DNA of 64,000 nt, from the NCBI GenBank assembly GCA_963822765.1, contig CAWGJL010000007.1, positions 248,001-312,000 of the forward strand. The letters are read 5' to 3'. Both the position numbers and the translations under genes were made by a program. Below the pieces are notes generated by a model that was given only the letters and a program-made list of their open reading frames with translations, made no database searches and was not told the origin of the DNA. The DNA comes from Palsa-504 sp963822765. Its GTDB lineage: Bacteria; Actinomycetota; Actinomycetes; Streptosporangiales; Streptosporangiaceae. Positions 45,967-56,015 of this stretch are shown piece after piece; the stretch's first letter is position 1; every line of letters starts with the position of its first letter.

Positions 45967-48900
45967 CTATTCGGGCGCGTCCCCTCCTGGTCCACCCGCC
46001 GTCCACTCCTCGTCCCGTCCCTCGTCGGGAAGGGCGAGCTGGATGCCTTCGCAGGCGCCGCTCACGGCCAGGAAGCCGCGGCCGGGGACGGGGGCCAGGC
46101 GGTTCAGGCGGGGCAGGGTGACGCCGAGCAGGTCGCCGTCGAGGTCATAGTCGGGGACAAGCAGCACGCCGCAGCGGCTCTCGCGGACCTGCTGGGTCCA
46201 GTGGCCGAAGGCGCGGCGCAGGGAGTCCGAGCGCCCCGCCGCGACCACGGTGACGCGCCCGTCCGGCGACTTCATCAGCCCTTCCAGCACGCCCCCGGGG
46301 TCGTCGATGGATTCCGCGTCGTCGGCCAGGATCACCAGCGGGCCTGACGTGCGCTCGGCTGCGGCGGCTTCCAGCTCGTCGCAGGCGGCGATGACCCTGT
46401 CCACGTGCGGGCAGTCCCGCAGCGGCGAGCGGCGCGGGGCCAGCGCGAGGATGGCGGGCCGGCCCGGCGACGATGTGAGGACCTGGGCGATCGCGCACAG
46501 GGCGCTGCTCCGGCCCGACCGGGGCGGTCCCGCGATCAGGACGTGCTCGTGCTCGTACAGCTCGAGCCCGGCCGGGGACAGCGTGCTGTCCCCCAGGCCG
46601 ACCGGTATCCACGCTGGATCGCCGGGCAGCCGCGCGGTCATGGCGAGATCGCTCACCCGCACCTGGGAGGGCAGCAGGCCCACGGCGGGGGCGTCGCGGC
46701 GCGCTCCCGGCCAGCGCTCGCTGGCCTCCGCCACCGCCCTGGCGAGGTCGTCTCCGGGCCGGGCGAGCTGGATGATCTGCCGGGTGGCGGCGATCACCGC
46801 GCGCCCGGGGACCGGGCTGGGCACGGCGTTGCGCGGCACGTCGAAGCTGCTGTAGTCGCCCGGGTCGGCCAGCCGGAACAGCAGCTTCTGCTGGGTCAGC
46901 GCCACCCACGGTCCCGGCACGGCGCCGTTGCGGTCGGCGGTGACCGCGAGGCGGATGCCGACCGTCGGCCCCTCGGCGTACACCCGGTCCAGGTCCTCGA
47001 GCACCTGCATGCCGGCCGCGTCCTTGCCGTACTCGGCCCCGAACGAAGCGACGTTGTCGATGAGCACCAGCCAGTCGGGCCGGGGCGTGCCGGGGGATGC
47101 CTTTCTGGCGTCCAGTTCGCGGCGCAGCAGCCGGACCAGCCTGGCCTGACGCTCGCGTTCGGCAGGCCCGATGTAGGCGCCGGCGTGCGGCAGCTCGCCC
47201 AGCGGGGCGAGTTTCCCGGCGCCCAGGTCCATGACGTACAGGTGGAGGGCGTCCGGCGGGTGAGCGCGCGCCTCGGCGAGCGCGAGTGCGGCCAGCGCGC
47301 TTGTCGTGCCGTAGCCGGACGCGCCGTACAGCAGCAGGTTCCCGGCCGCCGGATCCCAGCCGACCGGGTACTGGGTCTGCCGGTCCGGGTCGTCGGCTAC
47401 CGCGAGCGGCGGCAGTCCCGTGGTCTCGGACTGGAACCCCCGGGCCGTTCGGCCGGATGGGGCGTCCAGCGGGATGCGGGCCGGCAGCGGGTCCGGCCAC
47501 GGGCGGCGCGGCGGCCCAATGCCGCACAGGTCCGCGGCCTGCCGCGCGGCGGCCACCAGCCGTTCCAGGTCAGTGGGGCCGTCGCCTGCCTGCCCGCCGC
47601 CTGGCTGTTGCGCGGCGCCGAACAGGAACGGGGTCACGGTGACCGGCGCGGCGGCCTGGGTGGCCGCGCTGCGGCCGGTGGACAGGGCGGTCTGGATCGG
47701 GAGCACCTCCTTGGCGCTGACCCGGTAGAAGGCCCGGCCGCGCTGGCGGCCGCCGATCGCGGCGGCGGCGGGGTTGTCGATCACGTCGGTGGAGTCGCCG
47801 GCGCTTTCCAGCCGCAGCGCGATGCGCAGCTTAACGTTGTTCTTGATCGCGTCGCTGACCGACCCGGCGGGCCGCTGCGTCGCCATGATCAGGTGGATGC
47901 CCAGACTGCGGCCGCGCTGGGCGAGGCTGACCAGCGAGTCGACGAAGTGCGGCAGCGCCTTCACCAGGGTGGCGAACTCGTCGATGACCACGGCCAGCCG
48001 CGGCATCGGCTCCAGGTCCCCGCGCCCGCCGTCGCGCAGCTTCTGGTAGTCCGTCACGTGACTGACCCCGGTGTCGCGCAGCAGGTGCTCGCGGTGCCGC
48101 AGTTCGGCTTCCAGGCAGCGCAGCGCACGCTCGCTGAGCTGCTCGTCCAGGTCGGTGACCAGGCCGACCGCGTGCGGCAGCCCGGCACACTCGTCCAGCG
48201 CGCCGCCGCCCTTGTAGTCGACCAGCGCAAAGGTGAGGTGCTCCGGGTCGTTGCCCGCGGCCAGGCTGATGATCAGCGTGCGCAGCAGCTCGCTCTTGCC
48301 CGAGCCGGTGGTACCGGCGATCAGGCCGTGCGGGCCGTCATCGTCCAGGTCGATGCGGAACACGTCGTGTGCGGTGACGCCAAGGACGGCCCCGGCGCGC
48401 AGGCTGGCGGCACCGTCCCGCCACCGCGGGACCAGCGCCTCCCCGGACACTTCGGGGAGCGCGAGCAGCGGCAGCAGGGTCAGCGCGTCCGGCAGCCCGG
48501 CGCCCTCGACGCGCAGCTCGGGGTCCTCGAACCGGGCCAGCCGCCGGGCCAGCCGGCGGGCACACGGCTCGGTCAGGCCGGCCGCCAGCACGCCAGAGGT
48601 CGTTTCCGCCGCAGTCAGCCTGCGCAGCTCGGCGACGCCGTCCGCGCTGACGGCCAGCGTGGCGGTGCACAGCGCGGGAAGCCGGTCGGTGAGCACGATG
48701 CCGGAGGCCGGGCCTCCGCGGCCGGCCAGCAGGTCGCGCAGCGCGCAGGGCCGTCCCTCGAGCAGGGCGGCGCCGTCGACGACCGCGAGCAGTACCGGGT
48801 TCTCCGGCGCGGGTTTTCCGTCCGGAGCGGCGGGGGCGGCGCTCAGCAGCGCACGCGCCAGCGCCTCGGCCTCCTCCGCGCCGACCGCGAGCAGCCGCCC

Positions 48901-50235
48901 GGAGCCGCCGCGCCGGTCGGCCACATGCGGCAGCCACTTGGCCCAGTCCCAGCACCTGGCCCGTTCGGCGTCGGTGAAGACGGCCACCGTGACGTCGGCG
49001 GGCCCGCTCCCGGTGACCGCCTGGCACAGCAGCGACCTCGCCACCGCGAGCGCCGCATCGCGATCGCCCTCGAGGCCGGCCACGCCGCCGGCGGCCAGGT
49101 CCATCACGGCGGGCACCGCCGGCAGGCTGGCGACCGCGGCGATCTCGCGCTCGACCTCGGGTGCCGGGTCGTCGGCCTCGACGGGCACCTGCCATGGCAG
49201 GGTAGCGAACCCGGCGGAGACCTGGAGGAAGCCGGCCGCGCCCGGGCGGCGCTCCCACAGCGTGCGGGCCGGGCCGTCGGCGCGGAACCACATCTCGGCC
49301 GGATCCGGGGCAGCCGCACGCCGCTGCGCGACCTCGGCGGCGTGACGCGCTCGCAGGCGGCCGGAGAACTGGGCGAGCTCGTCGTGGAAGGCACGCGCGC
49401 CGCGCCGGACGCTGCGCCTGCCCCTGGTCCGCTCCTCGACGAAGTTCGCGACCACCATCAACGGGCTCAGCGCGGAGATCGCCGCGTACATCACCTGGCG
49501 GGTGATCGCCACCATGGCCCCCGCCATGACCAGCGGGCCGAGGATGGCCGAGATGCTGAACGTCGGCTTGCCCGCACGTGGCGGCGCGGTCGGCGCGCGC
49601 AGCGGCGGCGGCGGTTGCGGCGTTGCCGGACGGGGCGCCCGGGTGAACGGCAGCCGCCCGCCGGGCCGGGCTTCGCGGATGGGGTCCACCACGGCCGGCG
49701 GCGGCAGCGCCGCAGCGGGCAGCACCTGGACGAGCACCGCCCCGCCCAGGGAGATGATGTCGTCCGGGCCGACGGTCACGGGGCCCGCTAGGCGGGAGCC
49801 GTTGAGGTCCGTTCCGTTGCGCGAGCCCAGGTCGGTGAGCGTGACCCCGCCGGCCGGGGTGACGTCCAGCACGCAATGTTCCCGGGAGACCTCGGAAGAA
49901 TCGACGCGTACGCTGGCCCGGCCGCCCCGGCCCACGATGGTGCGCCCGGCCGGGAGCCGGAATGATTGCCCGGCCTCCAGGCCGCCGGTGATCCGCAGCA
50001 CCGCGGCAGCGGGGGCGCGGGGCGGGGCGGTCGCCCGTGCCGCCTCGACCCTTGAGCCTACGACCAGCCCTGACTGGGATAGCGCCAGGTCGCCGCTAAC
50101 CGTACGACCGTCGATGGACAGTTCCGGACCCGGCGCGTTCAGCGCGGCGGCCAGGTCCACGACGCGGGCGTCCGGGCGGCCCGGCAGCAGCTCCAGTTCC
50201 CATTCGGCACTGCCGTCACGGAACACGAACTGCAC
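45967..50235 (-). CDS. FHA-domain FtsK/SpoIIIE ATPase (type VII secretion EccC/EssC-like)
   Basis: An intact 1,422-residue protein. The N-terminal FHA domain (GRTIVGRGGRASVRVDSSEV, SREHCVLDV, LGSRNGTDLNG) spans residues 95-165. Two membrane helices lie near 225-265 (ILGPLVMAGAMVAITRQVMY). Three FtsK-like ATPase modules follow: GTTGSGKSELL near 640 with Walker B RLAVVIDEFATL (canonical), GASGYGTTSAL near 965 and GPPRSGRSSAL near 1230, the latter two with degenerate P-loops, as in EccC/EssC. It drives export of WXG100 proteins at the membrane. It heads the minus-strand operon with the large ESX protein, WXG100 and kinase. Membrane partners EccB, EccD and EccE are not in the window. Confidence 0.95.
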   Translation of the reverse strand: MQFVFRDGSAEWELELLPGRPDARVVDLAAALNAPGPELSIDGRTVSGDLALSQSGLVVGSRVEAARATAPPRAPAAAVLRITGGLEAGQSFRLPAGRTIVGRGGRASVRVDSSEVSREHCVLDVTPAGGVTLTDLGSRNGTDLNGSRLAGPVTVGPDDIISLGGAVLVQVLPAAALPPPAVVDPIREARPGGRLPFTRAPRPATPQPPPPLRAPTAPPRAGKPTFSISAILGPLVMAGAMVAITRQVMYAAISALSPLMVVANFVEERTRGRRSVRRGARAFHDELAQFSGRLRARHAAEVAQRRAAAPDPAEMWFRADGPARTLWERRPGAAGFLQVSAGFATLPWQVPVEADDPAPEVEREIAAVASLPAVPAVMDLAAGGVAGLEGDRDAALAVARSLLCQAVTGSGPADVTVAVFTDAERARCWDWAKWLPHVADRRGGSGRLLAVGAEEAEALARALLSAAPAAPDGKPAPENPVLLAVVDGAALLEGRPCALRDLLAGRGGPASGIVLTDRLPALCTATLAVSADGVAELRRLTAAETTSGVLAAGLTEPCARRLARRLARFEDPELRVEGAGLPDALTLLPLLALPEVSGEALVPRWRDGAASLRAGAVLGVTAHDVFRIDLDDDGPHGLIAGTTGSGKSELLRTLIISLAAGNDPEHLTFALVDYKGGGALDECAGLPHAVGLVTDLDEQLSERALRCLEAELRHREHLLRDTGVSHVTDYQKLRDGGRGDLEPMPRLAVVIDEFATLVKALPHFVDSLVSLAQRGRSLGIHLIMATQRPAGSVSDAIKNNVKLRIALRLESAGDSTDVIDNPAAAAIGGRQRGRAFYRVSAKEVLPIQTALSTGRSAATQAAAPVTVTPFLFGAAQQPGGGQAGDGPTDLERLVAAARQAADLCGIGPPRRPWPDPLPARIPLDAPSGRTARGFQSETTGLPPLAVADDPDRQTQYPVGWDPAAGNLLLYGASGYGTTSALAALALAEARAHPPDALHLYVMDLGAGKLAPLGELPHAGAYIGPAERERQARLVRLLRRELDARKASPGTPRPDWLVLIDNVASFGAEYGKDAAGMQVLEDLDRVYAEGPTVGIRLAVTADRNGAVPGPWVALTQQKLLFRLADPGDYSSFDVPRNAVPSPVPGRAVIAATRQIIQLARPGDDLARAVAEASERWPGARRDAPAVGLLPSQVRVSDLAMTARLPGDPAWIPVGLGDSTLSPAGLELYEHEHVLIAGPPRSGRSSALCAIAQVLTSSPGRPAILALAPRRSPLRDCPHVDRVIAACDELEAAAAERTSGPLVILADDAESIDDPGGVLEGLMKSPDGRVTVVAAGRSDSLRRAFGHWTQQVRESRCGVLLVPDYDLDGDLLGVTLPRLNRLAPVPGRGFLAVSGACEGIQLALPDEGRDEEWTAGGPGGDAPE

Positions 50236-50484
50236 TAGTTACCTCACGGCGTCGGAAGCGGGCCGGGTCAACGCCGGCCTGGCGCCAGTTTCGCCGTGGC
50301 CGTCCCCTGGCTGTCCACTCTTCGTCCCCTGCACATCCAATCCACCGCCGGGGCGCCCGGCCTGCCAAGATCAGGGCCACCACAGGTACGGGCAGCCGGA
50401 CTACGATCTGGTCGGCGGTCGGCCGTATCTCGAGCAGCCGTCTACCTGGCCGCGGGCGCGGGCGATCTGTACGAGTCCGTCGTG

Positions 50485-50740
50485 GTGGCGACGTGGGGCC
50501 GCGGATCTCCTCGGCCTCGGGGTAGCCGAGGGCCGTATAGAGGCTGAGAGGGTGCTGGAATTGCTCGCGGGCCTGGGCGGCTGGCCGAGCGCTTCACGGG
50601 CGCAGCCAAGGCCGGCGTAGGCGTGAGCTTGCTGGTCACGGTCGCCTATGCCGAGCGCGATGGTGAGTGCGGCCTCGTGGTGGTTCCGGGCTTCGGCCGG
50701 ATGCCCGGCCGCGGTGGCGACGGCTGGACTGGCGTCCCCG
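50485..50740 (-). pseudogene. Remnant of an AfsR-type regulator TPR tail
   Basis: The minus strand reads AVATAAGHPAEARNHHEAAL, GDRDQQAHAYAGLGCAREAL, then after a shift AREQFQHPLSLYTALGYPEA with EEIRG. It matches the C-terminal TPR repeats of the intact regulator nearby (AREHFQHALDHFTSLGYPDA with EEIRG). It is therefore a decayed partial duplicate of that gene's 3' end or the tail of a second regulator. Confidence 0.7.
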
Positions 50741-50799
50741 GCGGCCCGCCGTCGTGCGACGAGATGGCGCTCGCCACACGAACGACCGGCACCCCCGGC

Positions 50800-51111
50800 C
50801 TGGTGCGGGACACCTACACGTGGAGCTTCCGGATCGGCCACCCGGCGAACTGCGCAGTGCAGATCTTCGTCCCGGACGCCGACGACTGGTCAGGAATCGG
50901 CCACTATGACGTCCACCCCGCCACCATCGCGCCCGACAGCAAGATCAGCGACCTCGATGTCATCCAACCCACCACCGCGGCCAGTGGTTCAGCGTCGGGA
51001 CCTTCACCATCCCCGGACGGGGTCCTGCAGATCCAGCTGACGGACCAACCCGCATACCCCGGAGGCACCTGTTACGTCACCGCATCTGCCGCGACCGCCG
51101 CCTGCACCTGA
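50800..51111 (+). pseudogene. Golvesin C-terminal-like domain remnant
   Basis: Reads TYTWSFRIGHPANCAVQIFV, DADDWSGIGHYDV, then LQIQLTDQPAYPGGTCYVTA ending SAATAACT. The segment between is out of frame: in the adjacent frame QWFSVGTFTIPGR is read, so two compensating indels have scrambled the middle. The pattern (QW-SVG-F-x-x-GR, LTD) resembles golvesin/xanthan-lyase-type cell-surface domains of actinomycetes. No start or signal peptide remains. Confidence 0.45.
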
Positions 51112-51187
51112 GCGACACCCCCTGGCATCAAGGTGCCCTCCTCGGCACGTCCACCGGCGGGCCCGGCAGGGCGGCAGGGCTGGAACC

Positions 51188-54100
51188 TCAGGTGCTGGCC
51201 GCCGGGCAGGATTCGCCAGCGCGGGCGAGGTGGCCCCGGATTTCTTCGGCGTCGGGATAGCCGAGGCTGGTGAAGTGGTCCAGGGCGTGCTGGAAGTGCT
51301 CGCGGGCCAGGGCTGCCTGGCCGAGGGCTTCGTACGCAAGACCCAAGCCGGCGTGCGCGCGGGCCCACTGCTCGCGGTTGCCCACATCGAGGCCGATGTC
51401 CAGGGCGGCGCTGTGGTGGGTAACAGCCTCATCCGGGTGGTCGGCCGCCAGGGCGGCTTCGCCGAGACCGTTGCGGGCGGTCGACTCGCCGTCGCGGTCT
51501 CCCAGGTCGCGGAACACGGCCAGGGCATGCCGGTGGCATTCCCTGGCCTGCTCGTGCTGACCGAGGCTGGCGTGAACCGTGCCGAGGCAGGTAAAGGCGC
51601 CTGCTTCCCCGGCCCGGTGGGGCACTTCTTGGAAGATGGCGATGGCCTGCTGGTAGTGCTCGGCGGCCTGCCGCAGGCTGCCCACGCGCTGGGCGGCCTC
51701 GCCCAGGTTGTTCAGGGCGTATGCCTCGTTGATTCGGTCGCCGCACTGCCGCGCCAGCGTCAGCGACCGCCGGAGATGACAGGCAGCCTCCTGGTGGCGG
51801 CCGAGGTGGTACAGCAAGTCGCCGAGGTTGAGCAAGATCCTGGCCTCGCCGACCCGGTCACCGGCCTGCCTGGCCAGGGGAAGAGCCCGTTCGTGGTGCC
51901 CGATAGCGGCGAGAGGCCGACCCAGGCGCCACTCCACGATGGCGAGATCATTCAAGGCGCCGGCTTCGCCGAGCGGGTCGCCGACGCCGCGATAGAGGGC
52001 CAGGGCTCGCTGAAGGGATCCGGAAGCCTCCAGGTACCGGCCCAGCCGCCAGCATACGGTCCCAAGATCGCGCTCGGCGTCGGCTTCGCCGTTCCGGTCT
52101 CCGGCTTGCCGGGCGGCCCGGCAGGCCAGCGTGTGGATCTCCACGCCCTCGGCATAATGACCGCCGTCGAGATAGCGCATCAAGGTGGCCGAGATCCGGA
52201 CGGCGTGGCCGGGCCGGCCGTGCGCGGCGGCGTGCGCGGTGGCCGCCACCAAGGCGGGTCGTTCGGCGTCCAGCCAGGCCAGTGCAGCAGACGCGCCGGT
52301 CAGTTCGGGCGTGCGGACCTCGGGAGGCGGGACGCGGGGCCGGCGGTGCGCCTCGGCAGGGTGGAGCAAGTCCATTGCGGCCGCGGCGGTGGACAGGTAA
52401 TAGTCGAGGAGCCGGCCGACTGCCTCGCGAGAATCTTCGGCCGCGCCTGGCGCGCCGGCGAGGTCGGCGGCGTAGGCACGGAGCAGGTCGTGCAGGGTGT
52501 ACCGGCCTGGTGCGTGCTCGATCAGCAGGTTGCACCGGGACAGTTCGGCGAGCAGCGCCCGCGCGTGCGGCAGCGGGAGGGCGGCCAGGCTAGCGGCCGC
52601 GGGGGCGGTGATGTCTTGACCGGGGTGCAGGCCCAGCAGGCGGAACATCCGGGCCGCGGGTTCGCCGAGCTGATGCCAGGACCAGGAGAACACGTCCCGC
52701 AGGTCGGTGGCCGGGTCGCCGGTAGACAGGGCGTCCAGCCGCGACTGCGCGTCACGCAGTTCCGCGGCCAGGTCGGCCAGGCCTAGCGGTGGCCGGGCGG
52801 CGGCGCGGCCGGCCACAATGGCCAGCGCCAGTGGCAGCCCTGCGCTGAAGCGGACGATCTCGGCCGCAGCATCAGGTTCGCTGTCCACCCGGTGCTGCCC
52901 CAGCCGGCTGACGAGCAGGCTCTGTGCTTCCCCGCTGGTGAGAACATCGAGAGTCAGCGGCCTGGCACCCTCGGCGGCGATCAGGCCGGTGAGCTGGCTG
53001 CGGCTGGTCACCATCACCAGGCAGCCGGGGCTGCCTGGCAGCAGCGGCCTTACCTGGGCGGCGTCGCGGGCATTGTCCAGCAGGACCAGGGCGCGCTTGC
53101 CGGCCAGCACGCTGCGATATAGGGCCGCCTGGTTCGCCGCATCCGCGGGAATGGCCTCGGCCGGTACGCCCAGAGCGATCAGGAAACCGCGCAGCGCGTC
53201 GCCGGGTGCCACCGGGGACCTGGACGGGTCGAAGCCGCGCAGGTTGACGTACAGCTGCCCATCCGGGTAGCGATCCGCGGCCTGGTGGGCGAACTTGACG
53301 GCAAGGGCGGTCTTACCTATTCCGGCGGTGCCGCCGATCGCGGAGATCACCACTGCGACCGCGCCGGGATCTGGATCACCGGCCTGCGGGATCAAGGCGT
53401 GCAGCCGGGCAAGTTCGGCGCTCCTGCCGGTGAAGCCGGGCACATCCAGCGGCAGCTGCGCCGGCCTGGGCTGGGCGGCCGGCGGCGCCGTGGCGCTGCC
53501 CTGGCCGGTTACCGGATGGGAGTCCCCTGCTGGCCCCGGCGCCACAGGGAGGTCGAGCGCCCGGTCCTGCCGCAAGATGGCCTCATGCAGCCGGGCGATC
53601 TCGCCGGACGGGTCGATGCCAAGCTCATCGGCCAGCTTGCGGGCCAGCCTGTGGTAGGCGTCCAGGGCCTCGGCCTGGCGGCCGGACCGGTACAGCGCCA
53701 GCATCAGCTGCCCGGCCGCCCGCTCGCGCAGCGGCCACTCGCTGACCAGCATCTGCAGCTCGCCGGTTATCTCCCGGTGCCGCCCCAGCCGCAGCTCCAG
53801 GTCCAGGCAGTCCTCCCAGGCGGCCAGCCGCTGCTCATCCAGCCGCGCCGCGGCCGCCTCGATAACCAGGCCGCTGAGTCCGGCCAGCGCCGGGCCGCGC
53901 CACAACTCCAGCGCGGCGCGGAGCTCCGCGGCCGCCTCCCCGGCCCGCCCGGCCGAGGCCAGCTCCCGGGCCGCCGCGGCATGCCGCCGGAATTCGGCCG
54001 CATCCAGCCGGCAGTCATCCAGCCGCAGCCGGTAGCCGGCCGGGCTGGTCTCGATGATCGCCGCGGCGGCGTCGGCCTGCCCGAGGCGACAGCGCAGCGC

Positions 54101-54310
54101 CGATACCGCGTTGCGGACCGCCTTTTCCGCCGCCTGCGGCGGGTCACCGTCCCAGACGGCCTCGACCAGCCTCGCCAGCGGGACCACGTGGCCCGCCTCC
54201 AGCAGCAGCACGGCCAGCACCGCCTGTTCCCGTGACCCCCGTACCGGCACCGGCTCGGCCCGGTGCCGCACCTCGAGGGGACCGAGAATCATGAACGCAA
54301 AAGCCCCCAT
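51188..54310 (-). CDS. AfsR/SARP-family transcriptional regulator (BTAD, NB-ARC, TPR)
   Basis: A regulator of about 1,040 residues. It has an OmpR-like DNA-binding domain (MILGPLEVRHRAEPVPVRGS, VPLARLVEAVWDGDPPQ), a BTAD domain (residues 95-240; ALDAYHRLARKLADELGIDP) and an NB-ARC ATPase (GGTAGIGKTALAVKFAHQ near 325; RALVLLDNARDAAQVRPLLP). About eight tetratricopeptide repeats run from residue 700 on (EADAERDLGTVCWRLGRY, AHAGLGLAYEALGQ). Such proteins activate secondary-metabolite clusters. The ATG of MGAFAF is chosen, with a GGGAGGA somewhat far upstream; MILGPLEV is an alternative 18 bases later. It is convergent with the golvesin-like remnant and divergent from the oxidoreductase. Confidence 0.93.
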   Translation of the reverse strand: MGAFAFMILGPLEVRHRAEPVPVRGSREQAVLAVLLLEAGHVVPLARLVEAVWDGDPPQAAEKAVRNAVSALRCRLGQADAAAAIIETSPAGYRLRLDDCRLDAAEFRRHAAAARELASAGRAGEAAAELRAALELWRGPALAGLSGLVIEAAAARLDEQRLAAWEDCLDLELRLGRHREITGELQMLVSEWPLRERAAGQLMLALYRSGRQAEALDAYHRLARKLADELGIDPSGEIARLHEAILRQDRALDLPVAPGPAGDSHPVTGQGSATAPPAAQPRPAQLPLDVPGFTGRSAELARLHALIPQAGDPDPGAVAVVISAIGGTAGIGKTALAVKFAHQAADRYPDGQLYVNLRGFDPSRSPVAPGDALRGFLIALGVPAEAIPADAANQAALYRSVLAGKRALVLLDNARDAAQVRPLLPGSPGCLVMVTSRSQLTGLIAAEGARPLTLDVLTSGEAQSLLVSRLGQHRVDSEPDAAAEIVRFSAGLPLALAIVAGRAAARPPLGLADLAAELRDAQSRLDALSTGDPATDLRDVFSWSWHQLGEPAARMFRLLGLHPGQDITAPAAASLAALPLPHARALLAELSRCNLLIEHAPGRYTLHDLLRAYAADLAGAPGAAEDSREAVGRLLDYYLSTAAAAMDLLHPAEAHRRPRVPPPEVRTPELTGASAALAWLDAERPALVAATAHAAAHGRPGHAVRISATLMRYLDGGHYAEGVEIHTLACRAARQAGDRNGEADAERDLGTVCWRLGRYLEASGSLQRALALYRGVGDPLGEAGALNDLAIVEWRLGRPLAAIGHHERALPLARQAGDRVGEARILLNLGDLLYHLGRHQEAACHLRRSLTLARQCGDRINEAYALNNLGEAAQRVGSLRQAAEHYQQAIAIFQEVPHRAGEAGAFTCLGTVHASLGQHEQARECHRHALAVFRDLGDRDGESTARNGLGEAALAADHPDEAVTHHSAALDIGLDVGNREQWARAHAGLGLAYEALGQAALAREHFQHALDHFTSLGYPDAEEIRGHLARAGESCPAAST

Positions 54311-54578
54311 GGCGGGATAGTACGTCCTCCCGGCGACCATTAGTAGTCATTTTGACCGCGCACAGCGATACGCCCTGCTCCTGGCCGTGGACGGCACCAG
54401 CGAAGGCATCCAGCCAGCCCCCGGCGAGCGGCGCTGACAAGGAGCGGGACGGGGAGTGGACGGCGGGTGGGCCGGCACGGGACGCGCCCGGCTAGCAAGG
54501 AGATGTCAGATAGCCAGCGGCCCGGGAGCGATGATCTGCGCCCTGGAAGCCGAGCACCAGAGGGAGGAGCGTTTCCCG

Positions 54579-56015
54579 ATGACCGTCAGTATCTCGCCGC
54601 GAGAGGCCGCCGGGCTGCGCGAGCGCCTGGCCGGGCGTCTCGTGCTCCCGGGAGAGCAGGAGTATGAGGTCGCCCGCCAGGTGTGGAATGCCAGCCACGA
54701 CTGCCGGCCCGCGCTGGTCGTGCAGCCGCTGTCGGTGGCCGACGCCCGGGCCGCGGTCAGGTTCGCCGCGGATCACGGCCTGCCGGTGTGCGTGCGGGGC
54801 GGCGGGCACAACCACGCCGGCTACGCGGTCGCCGACGGCGCGGTGATGGTTGACCTGTCCGCGATGGTCTCGGTGCGGGTGGACCCGGCCCGCCGCGTGG
54901 TGACCGTGGGGGGCGGCGCGACCTGGGGAGTGGTCGACCAGGCCACCCAGGCGGCGGGCCTGGCGGTCACCGGCGCGGATGTCTCCGCGGTCGGGGTGGG
55001 CGGATCGGCGCTGGGCGGCGGGGCCGGCTGGCTGCACCGCAAGCTCGGGCTGACATGCGACAGTCTGCTCGCCGCCGAGATCGTCACCACCGATGCGCAG
55101 GTCCTGCGGGTCTCGGCGGAGGAGCACCCGGAGCTGTTCTGGGCGCTGCGCGGCGGCGGCGGGAACTTCGGCGTGGTGACCGCGTTCACCTTCGCCCTGC
55201 ACCCGGTCGGTCCGGTGCACGTCGGCCTGGTCATGTGCCCGATGGAACGGGCCGCCGGAGCGCTGGCGGCCTACCAGCACCTGTGCCAGGCCGGCGGGGA
55301 TGACCTGTTCGCCCGGGCCATGCTGCTGACCGCCCCGCCGGCGCCGTTCGTCCCCGAACCGCTGCGCGGCCACCCGGTGGTGCTGCTGGCCGCGGCCTGG
55401 TTCGGCCCGGCCGCGCGGGCCGGGGCCGCGCTGGATGAGTTGCGCCAGTTCGGGCCGCCCGGCGTCGGCGAGCCGCGGCCGATGCCGTACGTGGAGCTGC
55501 AAAAGATGTCCGATGCGATGGTGCCGCGCCGGGTCCGCGCCGCCAGCCTGGGCGGGTTCACCGGCCCGCTGGGCGCCGGCGGGATCGACGCGATCACCTC
55601 CGCGGTGGCCGAGCCTCCCCCGATGTGCGCGGTCATGCTGCAGCCGCTGGGCGGCGCGGTGGCCCGCGTCCCCGCCGACGCCACCGCGTTCCGGCACCGG
55701 TACGCTACCCACTACCTGACCGTGAACACCCTGGTGCTGCCCGAGGACTCCGGCGCCGGGCAGGCCGCCTGGGCCGAGAATGTGGCCGGCAGCCTGCCGG
55801 CCGGGACCATCCTCGGCCCCGGCGTGCACGCGATGGGCCGGGACGAGCCCGAGGAGCGGGTCCGCGCCGCCTACGGCGACGCGCCCTACGCCCGCCTGGC
55901 CGCGGTCAAGGCCGCCTACGACCCGGGCAACACGTTCCGGTTCAACCAGAACATCCGCCCTCGGCCCGCGGGCCGGCCCGCCCCGGCCGGGCAGGACGGC
56001 GGCGGCCATGGGTGA
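54579..56015 (+). CDS. FAD-binding (berberine-bridge-type) oxidoreductase
   Basis: A 478-residue FAD_binding_4 protein: VVQPLSVADARAAVRFAADH, VCVRGGGHNHAGYAVADGAV (His of the FAD-binding loop), VGVGGSALGGGAGWLHRKLG (pyrophosphate loop), LFWALRGGGGNFGVVTAFTF and the C-terminal berberine-bridge-enzyme motif YDPGNTFRFNQNI. The Cys of bicovalent flavin binding, usually at G-x-C-x-x-V, is not present (GVGGSALGG), so flavin is probably held by the single His only. The start has GGGAGGAGC upstream. It may oxidise an alcohol, sugar or alkaloid. The substrate is unknown. Confidence 0.92.
   Translation: MTVSISPREAAGLRERLAGRLVLPGEQEYEVARQVWNASHDCRPALVVQPLSVADARAAVRFAADHGLPVCVRGGGHNHAGYAVADGAVMVDLSAMVSVRVDPARRVVTVGGGATWGVVDQATQAAGLAVTGADVSAVGVGGSALGGGAGWLHRKLGLTCDSLLAAEIVTTDAQVLRVSAEEHPELFWALRGGGGNFGVVTAFTFALHPVGPVHVGLVMCPMERAAGALAAYQHLCQAGGDDLFARAMLLTAPPAPFVPEPLRGHPVVLLAAAWFGPAARAGAALDELRQFGPPGVGEPRPMPYVELQKMSDAMVPRRVRAASLGGFTGPLGAGGIDAITSAVAEPPPMCAVMLQPLGGAVARVPADATAFRHRYATHYLTVNTLVLPEDSGAGQAAWAENVAGSLPAGTILGPGVHAMGRDEPEERVRAAYGDAPYARLAAVKAAYDPGNTFRFNQNIRPRPAGRPAPAGQDGGGHG

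Noticed and set aside
46405..49791. Plus-strand open frame of 1,128 codons
   Set aside because: It lies antisense within the FHA-FtsK gene, whose domains are unmistakable. It has no motif and is arginine/glycine-rich.
54456..54578. Longer N-terminus for the FAD oxidoreductase
   Set aside because: The 41 upstream codons are unlike the family, while a strong GGGAGGAGC precedes the ATG at 54579.
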